Source: Erodium maritimum | Lineage: Eukaryota > Streptophyta > Magnoliopsida > Geraniales > Geraniaceae | Assembly: GCA_963921825.1 (NCBI GenBank) | Contig: OY997593.1 | Coordinates: 57,024,039-57,088,038, forward strand | Length of the DNA: 64,000 bases | Direction: 5' to 3' | Part shown: piece after piece, positions 44,800 through 56,790 of the stretch | Layout of the letters: the number at the start of each line of letters is the position of its first letter | Position numbering within the stretch: the stretch's first letter is position 1 | Translations under genes and position numbers: made by a program | The notes under the pieces: generated by a model | Database searches by the model: none | Told to the model about the DNA's origin: nothing | The model's input: only the letters and a program-made list of their open reading frames with translations

Positions 44800-46027
44800 T
44801 TTTTTTATGAACAAGTTTTTATTTGTTAAAACCACCTCCTTAAAGACTAAAGAGGTGGCAAGGACAGAGTCCTCATACAGTCATTATAAACAAGAGCACC
44901 GTAAACTAGTACGACCTCGGAACAGACCAAAACATGGGTGGAAAACTAACTAATCGGTCTCAAAACCAGATTTAACAAACATGAAGCAAACAAAACGCCA
45001 ACAAGGGCAACACAAAACCAACAAAGGAAAACACTACAACGAAAGAACCAGAAACACAACAGAGCAGAAAATAACAACAGATCTAAAATCCTGATCTACC
45101 AATGAAGTCCAACAAAAGGGAACAAAGAGAGAAAAACCCCAACAGCACAGCACCAATGAAGTCCCCACACCTAGAATCACAACCGGCATAACAGTACACC
45201 TCCCACAGCTGCAACACCAAGCACTTCCAACCCTAAGTCTAACCTGACCACATCTTCAAACCAGTCCCAAAGCTGAACTCCTCAAGGCGGCCAACACCGC
45301 AAAATCAAGAAGCCCCAACCACCACTTGTGGTTGAGGAGAGGAAGAGTAGATCAAATAAGAAGAAGGGTGAAGGATACCTGAATGAGAAACTGCAACGGA
45401 GGCGAGAAACAGCCACTGAAACCCAAGAGACGAAGCCGAGCAGAAACGCGACCATCAACGGAAGAGGTTGAAGAGCTAGCCCACTCCCGATCTGACTCAG
45501 ACCGCACCAGGGATGAGCAGCTGAAATCCCAAATACCGTCTGGGAGCAAAACAAGGGTAAGACCTGACCCGCTACAATCCCGAGCAGAGTCAAAGGGGAA
45601 AGTCGTCCCACCCGAAATAAGAACCAAACCCTGAAGAAGGTGAGAGAGGCTTCACCGCTACCACTCCCCTTGCAGAAAAACCACGGCTCCGCAGGTCCCT
45701 ACTTCCCCGGCATCACCCGCATCCCCATCCACTCCGGTGGCCGTCATGGAGTGCCGACTGGGCCAACACCAGAGGCTCTAAGAGGACATATCTGAGTCGA
45801 AATGACTCGGATCTGAGGAGATCGAAGCCCAAAACAGTCTGGAGCACCCAAGAGGCGAATAGGAGCGAGAAAGGGGAAAGGAAACGGAGGAAACAAGAAA
45901 GAAGCAAAGAGAGGGAAAAAGGAGGAAGAAAGAGGGAGACAAGGAAGGAGAGACGGAGAGCCACCAGTAACTGGCAGGCTGGCCAGAAGGACCAGCGCCT
46001 CGCCGACGGCCCAAACCCAGAAGAGAG
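44800..46027 (-). mobile_element. Non-coding retroposon with 10-bp target duplication
   Basis: The direct repeat CTAATTTGAT flanks it (44790-44799 and 46028-46037). The left edge is a T run, the A tail of a minus-strand insertion, after GTTCATAAAAAA on the minus strand. The 1228-bp body has no reverse transcriptase, RRM or other domain. It shares CCAGATTTAACAAACATGAAGC and several other blocks with the longer copy at 22.4-24.6 kb. The tail type and the target duplication show LINE-mediated insertion. Candidate splice-donor words (CAGGTATCC) occur on the minus strand. Confidence 0.7.
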
Positions 46028-46039
46028 CTAATTTGATGT

Positions 46040-46600
46040 TGTTCATGTCTTTCACGTATCATACAATAAAAGAATGTGTATTTGATAGCTCAGCCTTTTG
46101 GGTTGGAATAAATTCAGTTCTGAGTCGTGAGGGGTTTTGAATTTATATGTTAATCCTAGTTGAGGCCTTAAGTATATGTAGTGGGAAAAGTATTAGATCT
46201 AATTGACCTTATCATTTTTAAATTTAGGGTCTGAATGGTGTCGGATGGTGTAGTAACAGCAGACCGATTCGGGTTATTGTGGATCTAAAGCGTATAATTT
46301 ACTAAAATACCATCGAACAAGATAACTATTTATTTAATTTCAAAATACATAAAGTGAACGAAACCAATTAATTTTTCAACTTTCCCCTCTTTCGCTTGTC
46401 TAAATTCATAGTTGTTTGACGGTAATGAAGAGAGTGAACGTTGTTAATAGTGTGGAGCAAAATGATAAACCTAGCCAAACCCCTGAAACATGGAAATAAA
46501 CTTCATAAATTCAAAAACAAGAACTGCAAGTATATCATAAACAAAATACATAATGGAGAGTACAACACATCACACCAACCCATTAATCCTCGTTGTCATG
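46040..46600. other. Intergenic stretch, nothing recognised
   Basis: AT-rich; its right part is probably 3' flank of the Myb-like ORF whose last codons lie at 46615-46671. Confidence 0.4.
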
Positions 46601-46614
46601 CAGTGGAGAAAGAG

Positions 46615-46671
46615 TTAATGGGTGACCAAACCCTCGACATCCATTTTGGAGGTATCCACTTCTTGGAGTAA
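46615..46671 (-). pseudogene. Last codons of the split PIF/Harbinger Myb-like ORF
   Basis: Next to the target duplication of the LTR element the minus strand reads VDTSKMDVEGLVTH and a TAA stop (46615-46617). DTSKMD-type endings are usual for Harbinger-associated Myb-like proteins ('DTSGMD'). The frame agrees with the main part that ends at 62578, on the other side of the LTR complex, so the element landed about 20 codons before the stop. Confidence 0.6.
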
Positions 46672-48524
46672 GAGAATGTAAAGACCGGCTAAATTAAAAT
46701 GGGGTAATCTTTTACAAAACGAAACGTTGGGGTAAGTTGTTGCAAGCAAGTTGTTTAAAGAGAAAAAAAATCAAAAAAAGGGAAAAAGGGAGTTCTGAAC
46801 TGGGCAGAAGGTTGGGCCAGACCTTGGGCCCAAACCAGTCACGCGCACGGCCCAAGAGGAATGAGCCCAATGCGTGCGAGGCCCGACCTGTTGGACAACA
46901 AATACATAACCAAAAACCCTATACGGTACTGTTCATCGTCTTCAACTCGCCTCTCTCTCTCCCAAGCTCGCGACCTCGTCCTCTCTCAGACCTGATCTCC
47001 CTCGCCGTCTGAACCACGCCAGAGAACCAAAAACCCTTGTCGGACTTTCCCTTCCGCCCACGACTCCCCTCGTCACCAGAAAACCCTCACCCCCTTTCTT
47101 CTTCGCTGGACCAAAGTAACTCGTCGTCGCCGTTTTCTGTCCGAGCATACCCACGCCTGCAACGGCCGAAATCAGGACGGTGAGCCTTCGTCACGGCCGA
47201 GTACTTCTCCTCCGACCGTCCTCTTCTGCAAATCGTGAGATTTGGCGAGCGTTTGGGTCGGATTCGACCAAAACCGACGCCGGCGAAACCCTCATCCCGC
47301 CAGATCTGAGACACGCGACATTGGACCGCGTGGTGGTCGACGTCTCGTCTTCCCGACGCTCTCTCAGTCACGGCCGCCTCTTCTCCGGGCTTCCCCACCA
47401 CCACCGTCGCTCAGTCGAAGTTGGGGAACTCGTCGGAGCAGCCTCGAAGGCGCCGGAGACGTGCCGTCGCCGTCGTGCTCGAGCTGGCTCGATCAGGACA
47501 TAATTTGGGCCCTTGGGCCGGTTCAGAACCAAGGACGGGCCGTGGCCCAGAAGTGAAAACGGGCCTTGGGCCGCGCAACCCGGGCTGGGTGTGGATTAGG
47601 GTTGGAGCTCGGGCCGGACTCTAGGCCGGGTCGGGTCATGGTCAGAACCGGATCTGGGTCCGGGTTTGGGCTTGGATCCGGGTCAACCCAGTTTCAAAGA
47701 AAATCTGTTTTAAAATCAGATTATTTAAATGATTTATTTAATGTAAGTTGGACAATTAAAGGATTAATTAGACATAAGAGGACCTTTGGACAATTACCGG
47801 TTTTGATTGGACGTTTTGTTTGTCAAACCTAGATTAAACTTTGCCTGAGAAACGGGACTTCGCCCGAGAGCTTGGACTTCGCCCGAGAAGACGAAGACCA
47901 ATCCGGAAGCCGTGTGAAGAACGGAGTAGGGGAAAATCGACTTTTCAGCAGAGTATTTAGAGGAAGACCACAAGGTAGGGAAAGTCTTAACTTCTCGTTT
48001 AAATAACGCTTAGTATGCCTATTAGGTTAATAAAAATGGATAGGTCCTAGAATTGCATATAGGATGCGAATAACTAGAATAAATGTTTTTCAATTACTAA
48101 TAACCGGAGGTGTCTAGTAAGCATGCTTAGGACGTGAATCACTAGTATAGCTCGCTTTCAATGCTTGGGAAATGATTTACTGGTAGAGAGGCCGTGATGA
48201 GCCCTCAGATTAGTTGTGTGTTAGCTTCACATGCCTGTTTGCTAGTCATTAGGATAATCAAGAGTCTATTGAAACTAGATCGATTGCATGCTTGAATGTT
48301 TGAATGAGGAACTTGAATGCTTGAATCATTGGTTGATTGATTGAATCTTAAATGATTGAATGGTTGATCGAGTATGACTGGTTGTGCCAAGGAGGCACGA
48401 TCAGGTGATCGATTGACCGATGGAGTGGAAGTGGTAAGTGGTAAGTGATGGTAAGGGTAATTATGGGTATGAATTCCGCGTGGTGTGTATTGATGAACGT
48501 GTGTATTTCTATGATTGGTTGTGG

Positions 48525-48935
48525 ACCCTGCGGGGCATTGTTGGGTAGATCCTGCGGGATATAGATTGGTAGACCCTGCGGGGCATTGTTTGGTAGATCC
48601 TGCGGGATATAGATCGGTAGACCCTGCGGGGCATTGTTTGAGTGATCCTGCGGGATGTTGATTATGGACCCTGCGGGGCATTGTTTGAGTGATCCTGCGG
48701 GATGTTGATTATGGACCCTGCGGGGCATTGGTTATTGAGCCTGCGGGCAACGGTTATGGACCCTGCGGGGCATTGGTTATTGAGCCTGCGGGCAACGGTA
48801 ATGGACCCTGCGGGGCATTGGTTACTGAGCCTGTGGGCAACGGTTACGGACCCTGCGGGGCGATGGTTATTGGGCCTGCGGGCGTTGGATATTGGACCCT
48901 GCGGGGAAATTGGACGGTTTTACCCTGCGGGGATT
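48525..48935 (+). repeat. CCTGCGGG array in the 5' LTR
   Basis: About 17 units of 22-25 bases carry ACCCTGCGGGGCATTG or ATCCTGCGGGATATAG, alternating at first so that a 48-base dimer is visible. They encode DPAGH/DPAGY-like strings in one frame, with no sign of real coding. The 3' LTR has the matching array with fewer units. Confidence 0.92.
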
Positions 48936-48984
48936 GGTTACTTATGGTTTCAACCAAGTGTGTGTGTCCTACGGGAGCATTACC

Positions 48985-49390
48985 TTGGTTTCCTATGACA
49001 TATGGTCCTTTGGATACGTTTCCGAGAATCCCGATGATATGCGTCCTCCTAGGGATGTTTCCGGCATTCTCGACGTTATACGTCTTTGCGTCGTTATGCG
49101 TCTCCTTTGGACCGAGGGAAAATCCGATATGACACAGAGAGTATTGTGAATCGGAGGGTGGCGACTACATGTCCCACGACATTATTCTACTTGTCCCGAT
49201 GACATATGGTCCCTTGGATACGTTTCCGAGAATCCCGATGATATGCGTCCTCCTAGGGATGTTTCCGGCATTCTCGATGTTGTACGTCTTTGCGACGTTA
49301 TGCGTCTCCTCTGGAACGAGGGAAAATCTGACATGACACAACGAGTATTGTGGATCGGAGGGTGGCGACTTCATGTCCCACGGCATTACT
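48985..49390 (+). repeat. ~200-bp direct duplication in the 5' LTR
   Basis: GACATATGGTCC, GATACGTTTCCGAGAATCCC, TATGCGTCCTCCTAGGGATG and GGAGGGTGGCGACT occur twice, about 200 bases apart. The same duplication is present in the 3' LTR (about 61675-62085), so it predates this insertion. The minus-strand LTRs at 53.2 and 58.0 kb have only one such unit. Confidence 0.85.
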
Positions 49391-49880
49391 TGAACGTTAG
49401 ATCTTCTATTGAGTATTTAAGAAATGCATTGATTCTCTTATTTTCCTACGATCTTTATTGACTCTTTGAGATTGTTAAACATTCGGTTTGCCCCTGTATT
49501 TCATCATCGGTTTGGTTTCTCTTTTATTAAGATTTGAATGAACTTGTGAACTTCTGTTTATTAAACTAAAAGGGTGACCTGGTTATGCATTTTCCCTACT
49601 GAGCGTAAGCTCACCCCTCCTGTCTTTGTGGTGTTTCAGGTGTTGAGCGGGAGCAGTATTAGCCGGACTCTCGGAGCTTGGGAGCTTGAGGGTTTAGCTA
49701 GTTTTAGAGACGTGTACTCTTTTAAGTTGGATATTGTATTTTGCCGTTGAGCTGTGACTCATTACATTTTGAAGGATTTATATCATTCGGAAACTTTATT
49801 TTATTTCATTATTTTATTTTACTGTAAATCTTTAGTCACGTCTCGAGTCTGGGCAAAACTGGATTTGGGGCGTGACAATT

Positions 49881-49893
49881 TGGTATCAGAGCC
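49881..49893 (+). other. Primer-binding site (initiator tRNA-Met)
   Basis: TGGTATCAGAGCC follows the 5' LTR after a short AATT spacer. This is the standard plant primer site for gypsy and copia elements. Confidence 0.93.
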
Positions 49894-50149
49894 TGGTTTC
49901 ATTTGAAACAGGTTTCTTTGTGAACGTGTTTTCAAACCTCGGACCGATGTCAATTAGGTGGGTGGAGTTAGGAAGTCTAAGTCGTGGCACTCAGTGACGC
50001 AATTTGGAAACATTGATGCGGAGAGTTGGAACGACATGATTCGTGGATTGCTTCAATGTTGTTTAAGTTGAATCTTTTACACTACAATGGCCTCTCAATC
50101 CTGGAATCAGTAACTGCAAAGACTCGACCCTGTCGTGCCGGCGGTCTTC

Positions 50150-51573
50150 CTCTAGGTGGTGGGGAAAGGGCCACCCGCTGCTCAGCTCTCGGCTGGTGCC
50201 TCTGACCTGCTGCTCCCGCCGCTGGACGCGGAGCTCTCTGCTGCGGTGCCTGACGTGGTCTGACAGGGGGCGCAGGGCGAATCTGAGTCTACTGGGGCCT
50301 CGGTGCAGGCGCTCTGCCAGCTATCTCAGGGCACGCCCGGATGAAATGATCAGATCGACCACACATGAAGCATCCTCTCAGGTGTGCTACCTCAGGACAC
50401 GCACGCATGAAGTGGTCGGCGCTGCCACAGTGAAAACACCCCCTCGGCGCACTAGGCTGTCTAACTCCGGTCCCCTGGGGACGACCATCATGACGCTCTA
50501 CAGGTCCATTGCCCCTCGGGCAGTCTCGTGCCAGGTGACCCTACTGTCCACACTGAGGACACAGCTGTGCCACCGGGGCGGGTCCAACTGACGCGACGGC
50601 CCCTGCTCGGCGCATGCCATCCTGCTGAAACTGATGCTGAAAGTGTCCTGCAACTCTCTGTCTGCGTCGGTCTCGATGGTCAGACGGCTGCAAAAAGCCA
50701 CTAGGCCTAGGCCTGGTCTCTCGCACCCTGGTAGTATCTCTGAAATGTCTCTCCATGGCCAATGCCTGATCCAAGAGTGTGGAGTAATCTGTGGTTCTGA
50801 AAGCGATAACCCTGTCGGCTATCGACGGGATGAGCCCGTTCTCAAACCTCCTGCAACGGTCATCCGCAGTCTGCACCAACTCCGGCGCGAAGCGGGCCAA
50901 AGAGGTGAACCTCACTGCATACTCATAAACACTCAAGCCCCTCTGACGCAAATCCAGAAACTGCTGGCGCCGATCATCCCGAATGGAGCGAGGGAAGTAC
51001 TGCTCCAAGAACAGCCTGCTGAACAACTCAAAATCATTACCAACCCTCTCCTGCACTGACTGCCACCAGTAGTAGGCCTCTCCCTCAAGCTGAAAAGTGG
51101 CGAACGAAACCCTCAGAGGCCCCTCCGATACCCCAGAGGTATCGAGGTTGCGGGTAACCCGCTCCAACCAACCAGAAGCCGCCTCGGGGTCAGCTCCCCC
51201 GGAGTAGGTCGGCGTACCAAGTCTGCGAAACTCTCGGAGCGACTGGGCTGTGAGACTATCCAACTTTCCTGGCCTCTCTCCAAAATCTGCTGAAGCAACA
51301 GGCACGGGCTCTGGTGCCGGTGCGGTAGTCCTCTGCTGCGCACTCAAGTCTGCTAGCACAGCGCGAACCACCTCCTCGAGAGGGTCGCCTGAGTCGGCTC
51401 TGCGACTGGAGATGTCCTGGGTGGCGACCCTGCTGGTCCGCCCTCAAAACGCTGATGCCATGTGGAAGCAGGATCCTGGGAGTCAGCTGTCCCCTCCTGC
51501 TCAGCGGTTGTGCCTGACTCGGACCCCCAACTGGGCGGCTCCGGGTACCTCTATGAACATACGTACGAGCCAT
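50150..51573 (-). mobile_element. gag region of the nested gypsy element
   Basis: The minus strand shows a typical plant gypsy gag: REFRRLGTPTYSGGADPE, then WLERVTRNLD, FATFQLEGEAYYWWQSV and FLEQYFPRSIRDDRRQQF. Farther on are several CCHC zinc knuckles (CPQCGQ, CFHCGSADHFMRAC, CFMCGRSDHFIRAC). More than one knuckle is unusual but known in this group. The protein would form the element's particle and bind its RNA. The copy is a fossil with some breaks. No protease domain is clearly seen. Confidence 0.85.
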
Positions 51574-52274
51574 GTCGCCTCTCCGCGTGCACGGTTAACG
51601 CACATGTTCTATACTTAGTTCAACAACGGTTCTCACACGTCACAAGGCCAAACACACACGCGCCTACACAAGTCACCCACAGATACGCCCCTCACACTAG
51701 TAGATATATATATATACTCATATAATATAGCACCCAAGTTCGCATCTCTATGCGTCACACAGCAACAACCAGCGATTTAGCAATCAACACCAACTCCCAC
51801 AGGAGGGTTCAATCAATCAAAGAAATTCACTCCCACAGGAGGATTCAACCAATCCAAGAATTCCACTCCCACAAGAGGATTCATCCTCAAGCACACCACA
51901 CAAAAGGCACAACACAACAGGCATACCCCTTGCTCGGGTATCCTTTCACAGAGAGGGGTTTAGTACTTAACACCATTCAATTCAAAATTCACCCTTAACC
52001 TTTCCTTCCCTTCCATGAATTCCCAATTCTTAACTTTTACTCAAACCTTTTCATGTCGATCTCATGTTGTTACAATCTGATTCAGGCGTCCCCGAACCTC
52101 ATTGTAACAACTTGACATCAAAACATCACGCTCTACTGCAGTGGCGCCCCTGAGTCAACCAGTGATGGTGTAAACATTTTAGTTCTACTGAAAATTCGGC
52201 ATGACCCATTCGTATTTCCCTTAACCCTCCGCTTAAGCGGGACAACCACCAATACAAAATTCACAAGGCACAAG

Positions 52275-52830
52275 TACACAGAGTTCTCATGCTCTTTCAA
52301 GACATCACAATGGCGAAATAACGGAGTTCTCATACTCCTAAGGTACACAACGCAATCAATAAACGGAGTTCTCGTGCTCCCAATTACTACGGGGTACTCG
52401 TGCCCCAAACTCGCCACACACGGGCCTACGGGATTCTCGTGTCCCAAATTCGCCACCTCATCGGGCATAGGGGATACTCGTGTCCCAAGATCGCCACCTC
52501 AGCGGGCATACGGGATACTCGTGTCCCAAACTCAACAATAAACCACGCTCGCAACTTACCGAGTCATCAACTCGTAAGCCAGCCAAAGAATGCTCGCAAC
52601 CTCCCCGAGGCCAGCCAAAGACACCAACCTTAGTACACAGGCTCTCATGGCCACCCAAACACAAATAACCACACGGCTCTCACGGCCACTCAAACCAAAG
52701 GCAAAGACACGGGTTCGACGACCCACTCATAGTTCTCATACAACGGGATATGGGGTTCTCGCGCCCCAACCAAACACTCAATAGCAGCATACATGGAGTA
52801 CTCATGCTCCAGCCCAACAGTCAATCACAA
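52275..52830 (-). repeat. ~41-bp array in the leader of the nested element
   Basis: GGGATACTCGTGTCCCAA-type phrases recur at 52391, 52430, 52471 and 52512, 39-41 bases apart. Looser units (GGAGTTCTCATGCTC, CGGCTCTCACGGCCAC) lie on both sides, to about 52830. Confidence 0.85.
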
Positions 52831-53164
52831 GTCAACACTTGAACAGGACCAAACCGCAACTTGAAAATTTTCGAAGTAATACGCCACAAAGGCAACACCA
52901 CCTACCATTGGCCCACTCTACCATGAATTCATAGTGGATCGGTCATTGACCGTTAATCCAATTCCGATCTCAACCATTTGGCTTCACCGATCATTAGGGA
53001 GAGGATACCAATCAAGTAATGCAAACATTGTAGTGCAAGATTTCAATTAGGACGACCCTTAAAGCAACTCAAGGCTCAAACTTCCTAACTCTACCCACCT
53101 AATTGACTTCGGTCCGAGGTTTGAAAATCAGTTCAAAAGACACCTGTTTCAAATGAAACCAGGC

Positions 53165-53177
53165 TCTGATACCAAAT
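53165..53177 (-). other. Primer-binding site of the nested element
   Basis: The minus strand reads TGGTATCAGAGCC next to the LTR edge at 53178. Confidence 0.9.
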
Positions 53178-55802
53178 TATCACGCCCCAAATCCGGTTCT
53201 TACCCGGACTCGAGGCATGACTAGTAAAATATAAATAAAGGAGATAACAATTTAAATCAAGTTCCAGAAAACTCCAATAAACAACTCGAATCCACAAAAT
53301 GTAGTTCAAAACATAAATAACCCTCTAGGGGTGTAATAATAATCCTCCACAGTTTGGTTCAAAACATAAAAAATGTAAAGTACGACGTCTCTATCAAGTA
53401 CCCCCACCGAGAAGCGCCCAAGCCTCTACTCCTCAATCAAGCCTGTAGACACAACAGTAAATCATAGGGGTGAGCTCACGCTCAGTAGGGAAAACGCATA
53501 ACATAGTGAACCTTAAGCTCAAAGAATCAACGGCAATACCCACAAGATCCATAATTCACCAACACAGTTCAGAAGGTAGTTCATAACATTACAGAAAACT
53601 CATTGGTAAAGTTAACATATAGCTCTTAACAATCATAGACAATAGATAGACCAATCAATGTCGTGGCACATGAAGTCACCACCCTCTGATCCACATCTTA
53701 TGTGTCCTCTCGGATTTTCCCTCCAATCCAGAGGAGACGCATATCATTGAGACTATCGGAAACACCCTTCAGGGCACATATCGTCGGAAGTCTCAAAAAC
53801 GTCTCCAAGGGATTTTAGATCCTCGGGAACCCAGGGCCATACTCCCATAGGAAGCGCACACGTGGGCAATTTAATGATAAGCAGTTAATAATTGAATAAC
53901 GCACTCAACCGAAATAAGAAGTAATACAAGCTCAACAATCACCAATCCAAGTCCACACACGGCTCAACCATCACCAATTCACCACAACACATATTACACG
54001 AATCACTCAACCATAGCACACCAAATACACAATCCCAACTTACCGTTCACTTACCAGTTTCGAACCACCGGGGCATCGATCACCTGATTGCACCGCTCAG
54101 TACAACCAGTCATACTCGATGCTCCAAACAATCAATCAAGTAAGACAAGTAATCATTCGAATACAATCAACGAGCAAGTACGAGTGTAATCAACCAAACC
54201 ATAAAGCCTTCCAAAAGAGCATTCAAGCATGCAATTCCACTAGTTTCATTAGACTCTTTAGCCTATCCACTCAGCAACCAACAACCAAGCATGTGATCCT
54301 AGCACGCAACTAATCCGAGGGCTTTGCCAAGGCTCCTCTACCAGACAATCATATCCCAAGTATTGAAAGCGAATTACACTAGTGATTGGCATCCTAATCG
54401 GTCACCACTAGACACTTCCGGTTATTAGAAAATGAAAGACGATTATGCTAGTTATTCGCATCCTATATGCATTTCTAGGACCTTTCCAATTTTATTAACC
54501 TAGCATGCATACTAAGCATCGTAAACGAGAGGTTAAGGCTTTCCCTACCTCGAGGTCCTCCTCTTCAACGCTTTGATGAAGCCCGGTGATCACCACTTCG
54601 CTCTTCCTTCGGGTCCCGGCGTGATCCTTGCTCCTCTAGCTCGATCCCCAAAGTCTTGGACACAAAGAAACGCTAATTAGGCTCCACTTAAACAGCAAGA
54701 AAGACAACCAAAACCCTTCCAAAGTTCAGCTCAAAACCAAGATGCAAAACCTTCGAAAAACTCCCAAGAACCCTCACCCTGGTCTGTCACGGACCTGGTC
54801 ACGGATCCGTGACGTTAACCCTCACGGTTACCGTCACGGAGCCGTGACGAGTGCCGTCATGGAATCCCTCACGGAGCCGTGACGTCGCCCGTCACGGGAT
54901 CCGTCACGGATCTGTGGCGCACTAGGGCAGTTTCGCCCTTCTTTAACCTGCAGCTCCAAAACTCCGAAAAACCACCATCAAACCCAGAAATTTACCCTTT
55001 CCAACCCCCAAAACAGTCCAAATCCTTCAATACTCCTCTACCCATGGTAGGAATCAACACACAAACAAGTTTCCAATGATTCATCAAATCAAACCCACTT
55101 CAAAATCTCTAACAACTATTGATTTCTCAACAAAAACTTAACCAAGCTCTTCATCAACACCATCTCCCATCATTTCTACTCAAACCCAACATCATCTAGC
55201 AACTTTCACCCAAAACCCATGAAAATAGATGAAGAGAAATGAGGATTAGAGAGTTCCATTACCTCTAGGATGTGGAGATGAAGAAGATGCTAGTGCTTTT
55301 GAGGGTGGATGGCTAGAGGAAGACTCCAAATGGCTCCTTCTTCTTTGATTTTCCTTCCAGCTTCCATGAGAGCCCTTCTCCTTTGCTCCTCCTCTCAATT
55401 TCGGCTACACTCACAAAAATGAGTTGAAATTGATTCTCCAATCCAATATAATACCTAGATGTAGTAAATGACCAAAAGCCCTTGAGCTAGAAACCCAAGT
55501 AGAAGCTTTTGGGAGGGTAAAATGGTCAAGGACTACTCACTTTTCCCTCCTTCAACCACAAAGAGACATGTGTCCACCTAGGTCATTTAAATTTCCAAAA
55601 ATAATTTCCAGCACTTTTAAAATTGAAGCTTTAGTCGATATAAAGTCTCGTTTTGACCAAAATTGACTTTATCCAATATTATACTCAAACGAAAGGGTTT
55701 TCTCCCCTGAAGTCAACCGTGATAATGGCTACTTCGTTTGGTTTCCGGAAAAGTCCCGAGTGACTTCCGGAGTCACCGGTTCGACCGAAAGCGGGTCTTA
55801 CA
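53178..55802 (-). repeat. LTR of the nested gypsy element (2.6 kb)
   Basis: Its ends are TATCACGCCCC (primer side) and GGGTCTTACA. It is closely similar over its length to the solo LTR at 58041-60618 and more distantly to the one at 17347. It holds the palindromic CACGGATCCGTG array at about 54785-54920. Confidence 0.85.
54785..54920. repeat. Palindromic GTCACGGNNCCGTGACG array
   Basis: The word GTCACGGATCCGTGACG and variants recur about seven times in 135 bases. Each unit is itself a near-perfect inverted repeat of about 16 bases. A near-identical array lies at 59567-59695 in the other LTR of this subfamily. Confidence 0.88.
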
Positions 55803-56778
55803 GAAATTGAAGAGTTACATCTGTGGATGGCTCCGTCCTTGTCCGATTTTCGGAGTATTCCGGTAAGACACCCATACCGAAGGAAAATTCCGGTATGGCA
55901 TGTCTGAACCGAGGTCATTCTATCCGGTATGATACCGGTACCGTTGGGGATTCTGATGAGAGGTATCTACATCGAGGTTGTTTGTGACGGTCCGTTGTCT
56001 ACACTAATGTTGGATTTCGTTATAGATTGCCGAGATCGTTATCTGGCATTTCTCAGTGTCTGAGGGACAATCGACTTGTTATGGTTGGTCTTCACTCGAT
56101 AGTGTTTGAGTTTTGTTGTGGTTAGTCCCGGTAACAGTTGCTAAAGAGGAAATTGAGAACTAATGTTAGTATGTGGTTCCGACTCTGTTCGACTTATAGA
56201 GCGTCCCAGCAGGATACCTGTGCCGACGGAAATTTCCGGTATGGGATATCTAGACAGTTACCTGAGGTTCTTAAGCGGTTGAGCATTTTTCGGCTTGTGC
56301 TTTTCCTCGGTTTGCTTGGAATTGATGTAAGACGTTGCACGTTTGAGTTATGAACTGTTGAGAAAGGATGTTTTTCACCGCAACGTATAGCTTTTGAGTA
56401 ACTAGTGCAATCTAGTGAAGCACGATTAAGAGAAGGTCGCGGAAATTCGGAAACAGTTAAAAACCATGCAGGGCCGATAAAAGAGTTACACAGATGAAAG
56501 GCGCATGCCTCTTGAGTTTCAATTGGTGATCAGATGTTTCTGAGAGTGAGCCTAAGAAGGACCTTAGCAGCTCGATCGCGACAGAGGCAAGTTGGCCCCG
56601 TGAATTATCGGACATATTGAGATCTTCAGGCACAACTAGAGTCGTTGCCTGGTAGCTTCCACGTTCCCAACTACGGAAGTGCCACATTGATCCCTCGCTT
56701 GTGAGTTGTAAACGGACGTTCCCTGAGTTAGGGTCAAGTGGAACGCATTCGTTTTAAATTTCGAGGACGAAATTCTTT
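55803..56778 (+). other. 3' interior of the outer gypsy element
   Basis: Plus-strand sequence between the nested insertion and the polypurine tract. The first 500 bases have repeated TTCCGGTATGG phrases of unknown meaning. The last 300 bases resemble the end of a gypsy polyprotein, ending in the common AATTTCGAGGACGAAATTC phrase. It is degraded. Confidence 0.55.
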
Positions 56779-56790
56779 TAAGGGGGGAAG
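56779..56790 (+). other. Polypurine tract of the outer element
   Basis: TTAAGGGGGGAAG lies immediately before AC and the TGTAAAGACC start of the 3' LTR, where plus-strand synthesis is primed. Confidence 0.85.

Larger units (their letters stand above)
46677..49877 (+). repeat. 5' LTR of the outer gypsy element
   Basis: 3201 bp, TG...CA, followed at once by AATT and the primer-binding site. It contains a GC-rich region (about 47500-47690), the CCTGCGGG array (48525-48935) and a ~200-bp internal duplication (about 48985-49390). The ORFs inside (for example 47180-47830 and 48689-49132) recur in the 3' LTR because the LTRs are copies. Confidence 0.92.
50090..55802 (-). mobile_element. Nested partial gypsy element, minus strand
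   Basis: In minus orientation, from right to left: an LTR (55802-53178), a tRNA-Met primer site (53177-53165), a leader with a ~41-bp array, and a gag region (about 51573-50150). The leader beside the primer site is clearly related to that of the outer element (CATTTGAAACAGG, CAATTAGGTGGGT, GTTAGGAAGT), so the two belong to one lineage. No second LTR, reverse transcriptase or integrase is recognised. It is broken, with a handful of defects in the readable part. Confidence 0.8.

Noticed and set aside
47087-47832. Several 60-107 codon ORFs repeated at 57.2-57.95 kb
   Set aside because: Both places are the same part of the two LTRs; their conservation only reflects LTR copying.
48205-49149. DPAGH/CPAGS repeat proteins on both strands
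   Set aside because: They are translations of the CCTGCGGG array; all frames are open because the repeat lacks stops.
49881-49893. Possible tRNA-Met gene remnant
   Set aside because: Only the 13-base tRNA 3'-end complement is present; it is a primer-binding site next to an LTR.
50196-51059. Plus-strand ORFs of 131 and 141 codons
   Set aside because: They are antisense to the gag region of the nested element.
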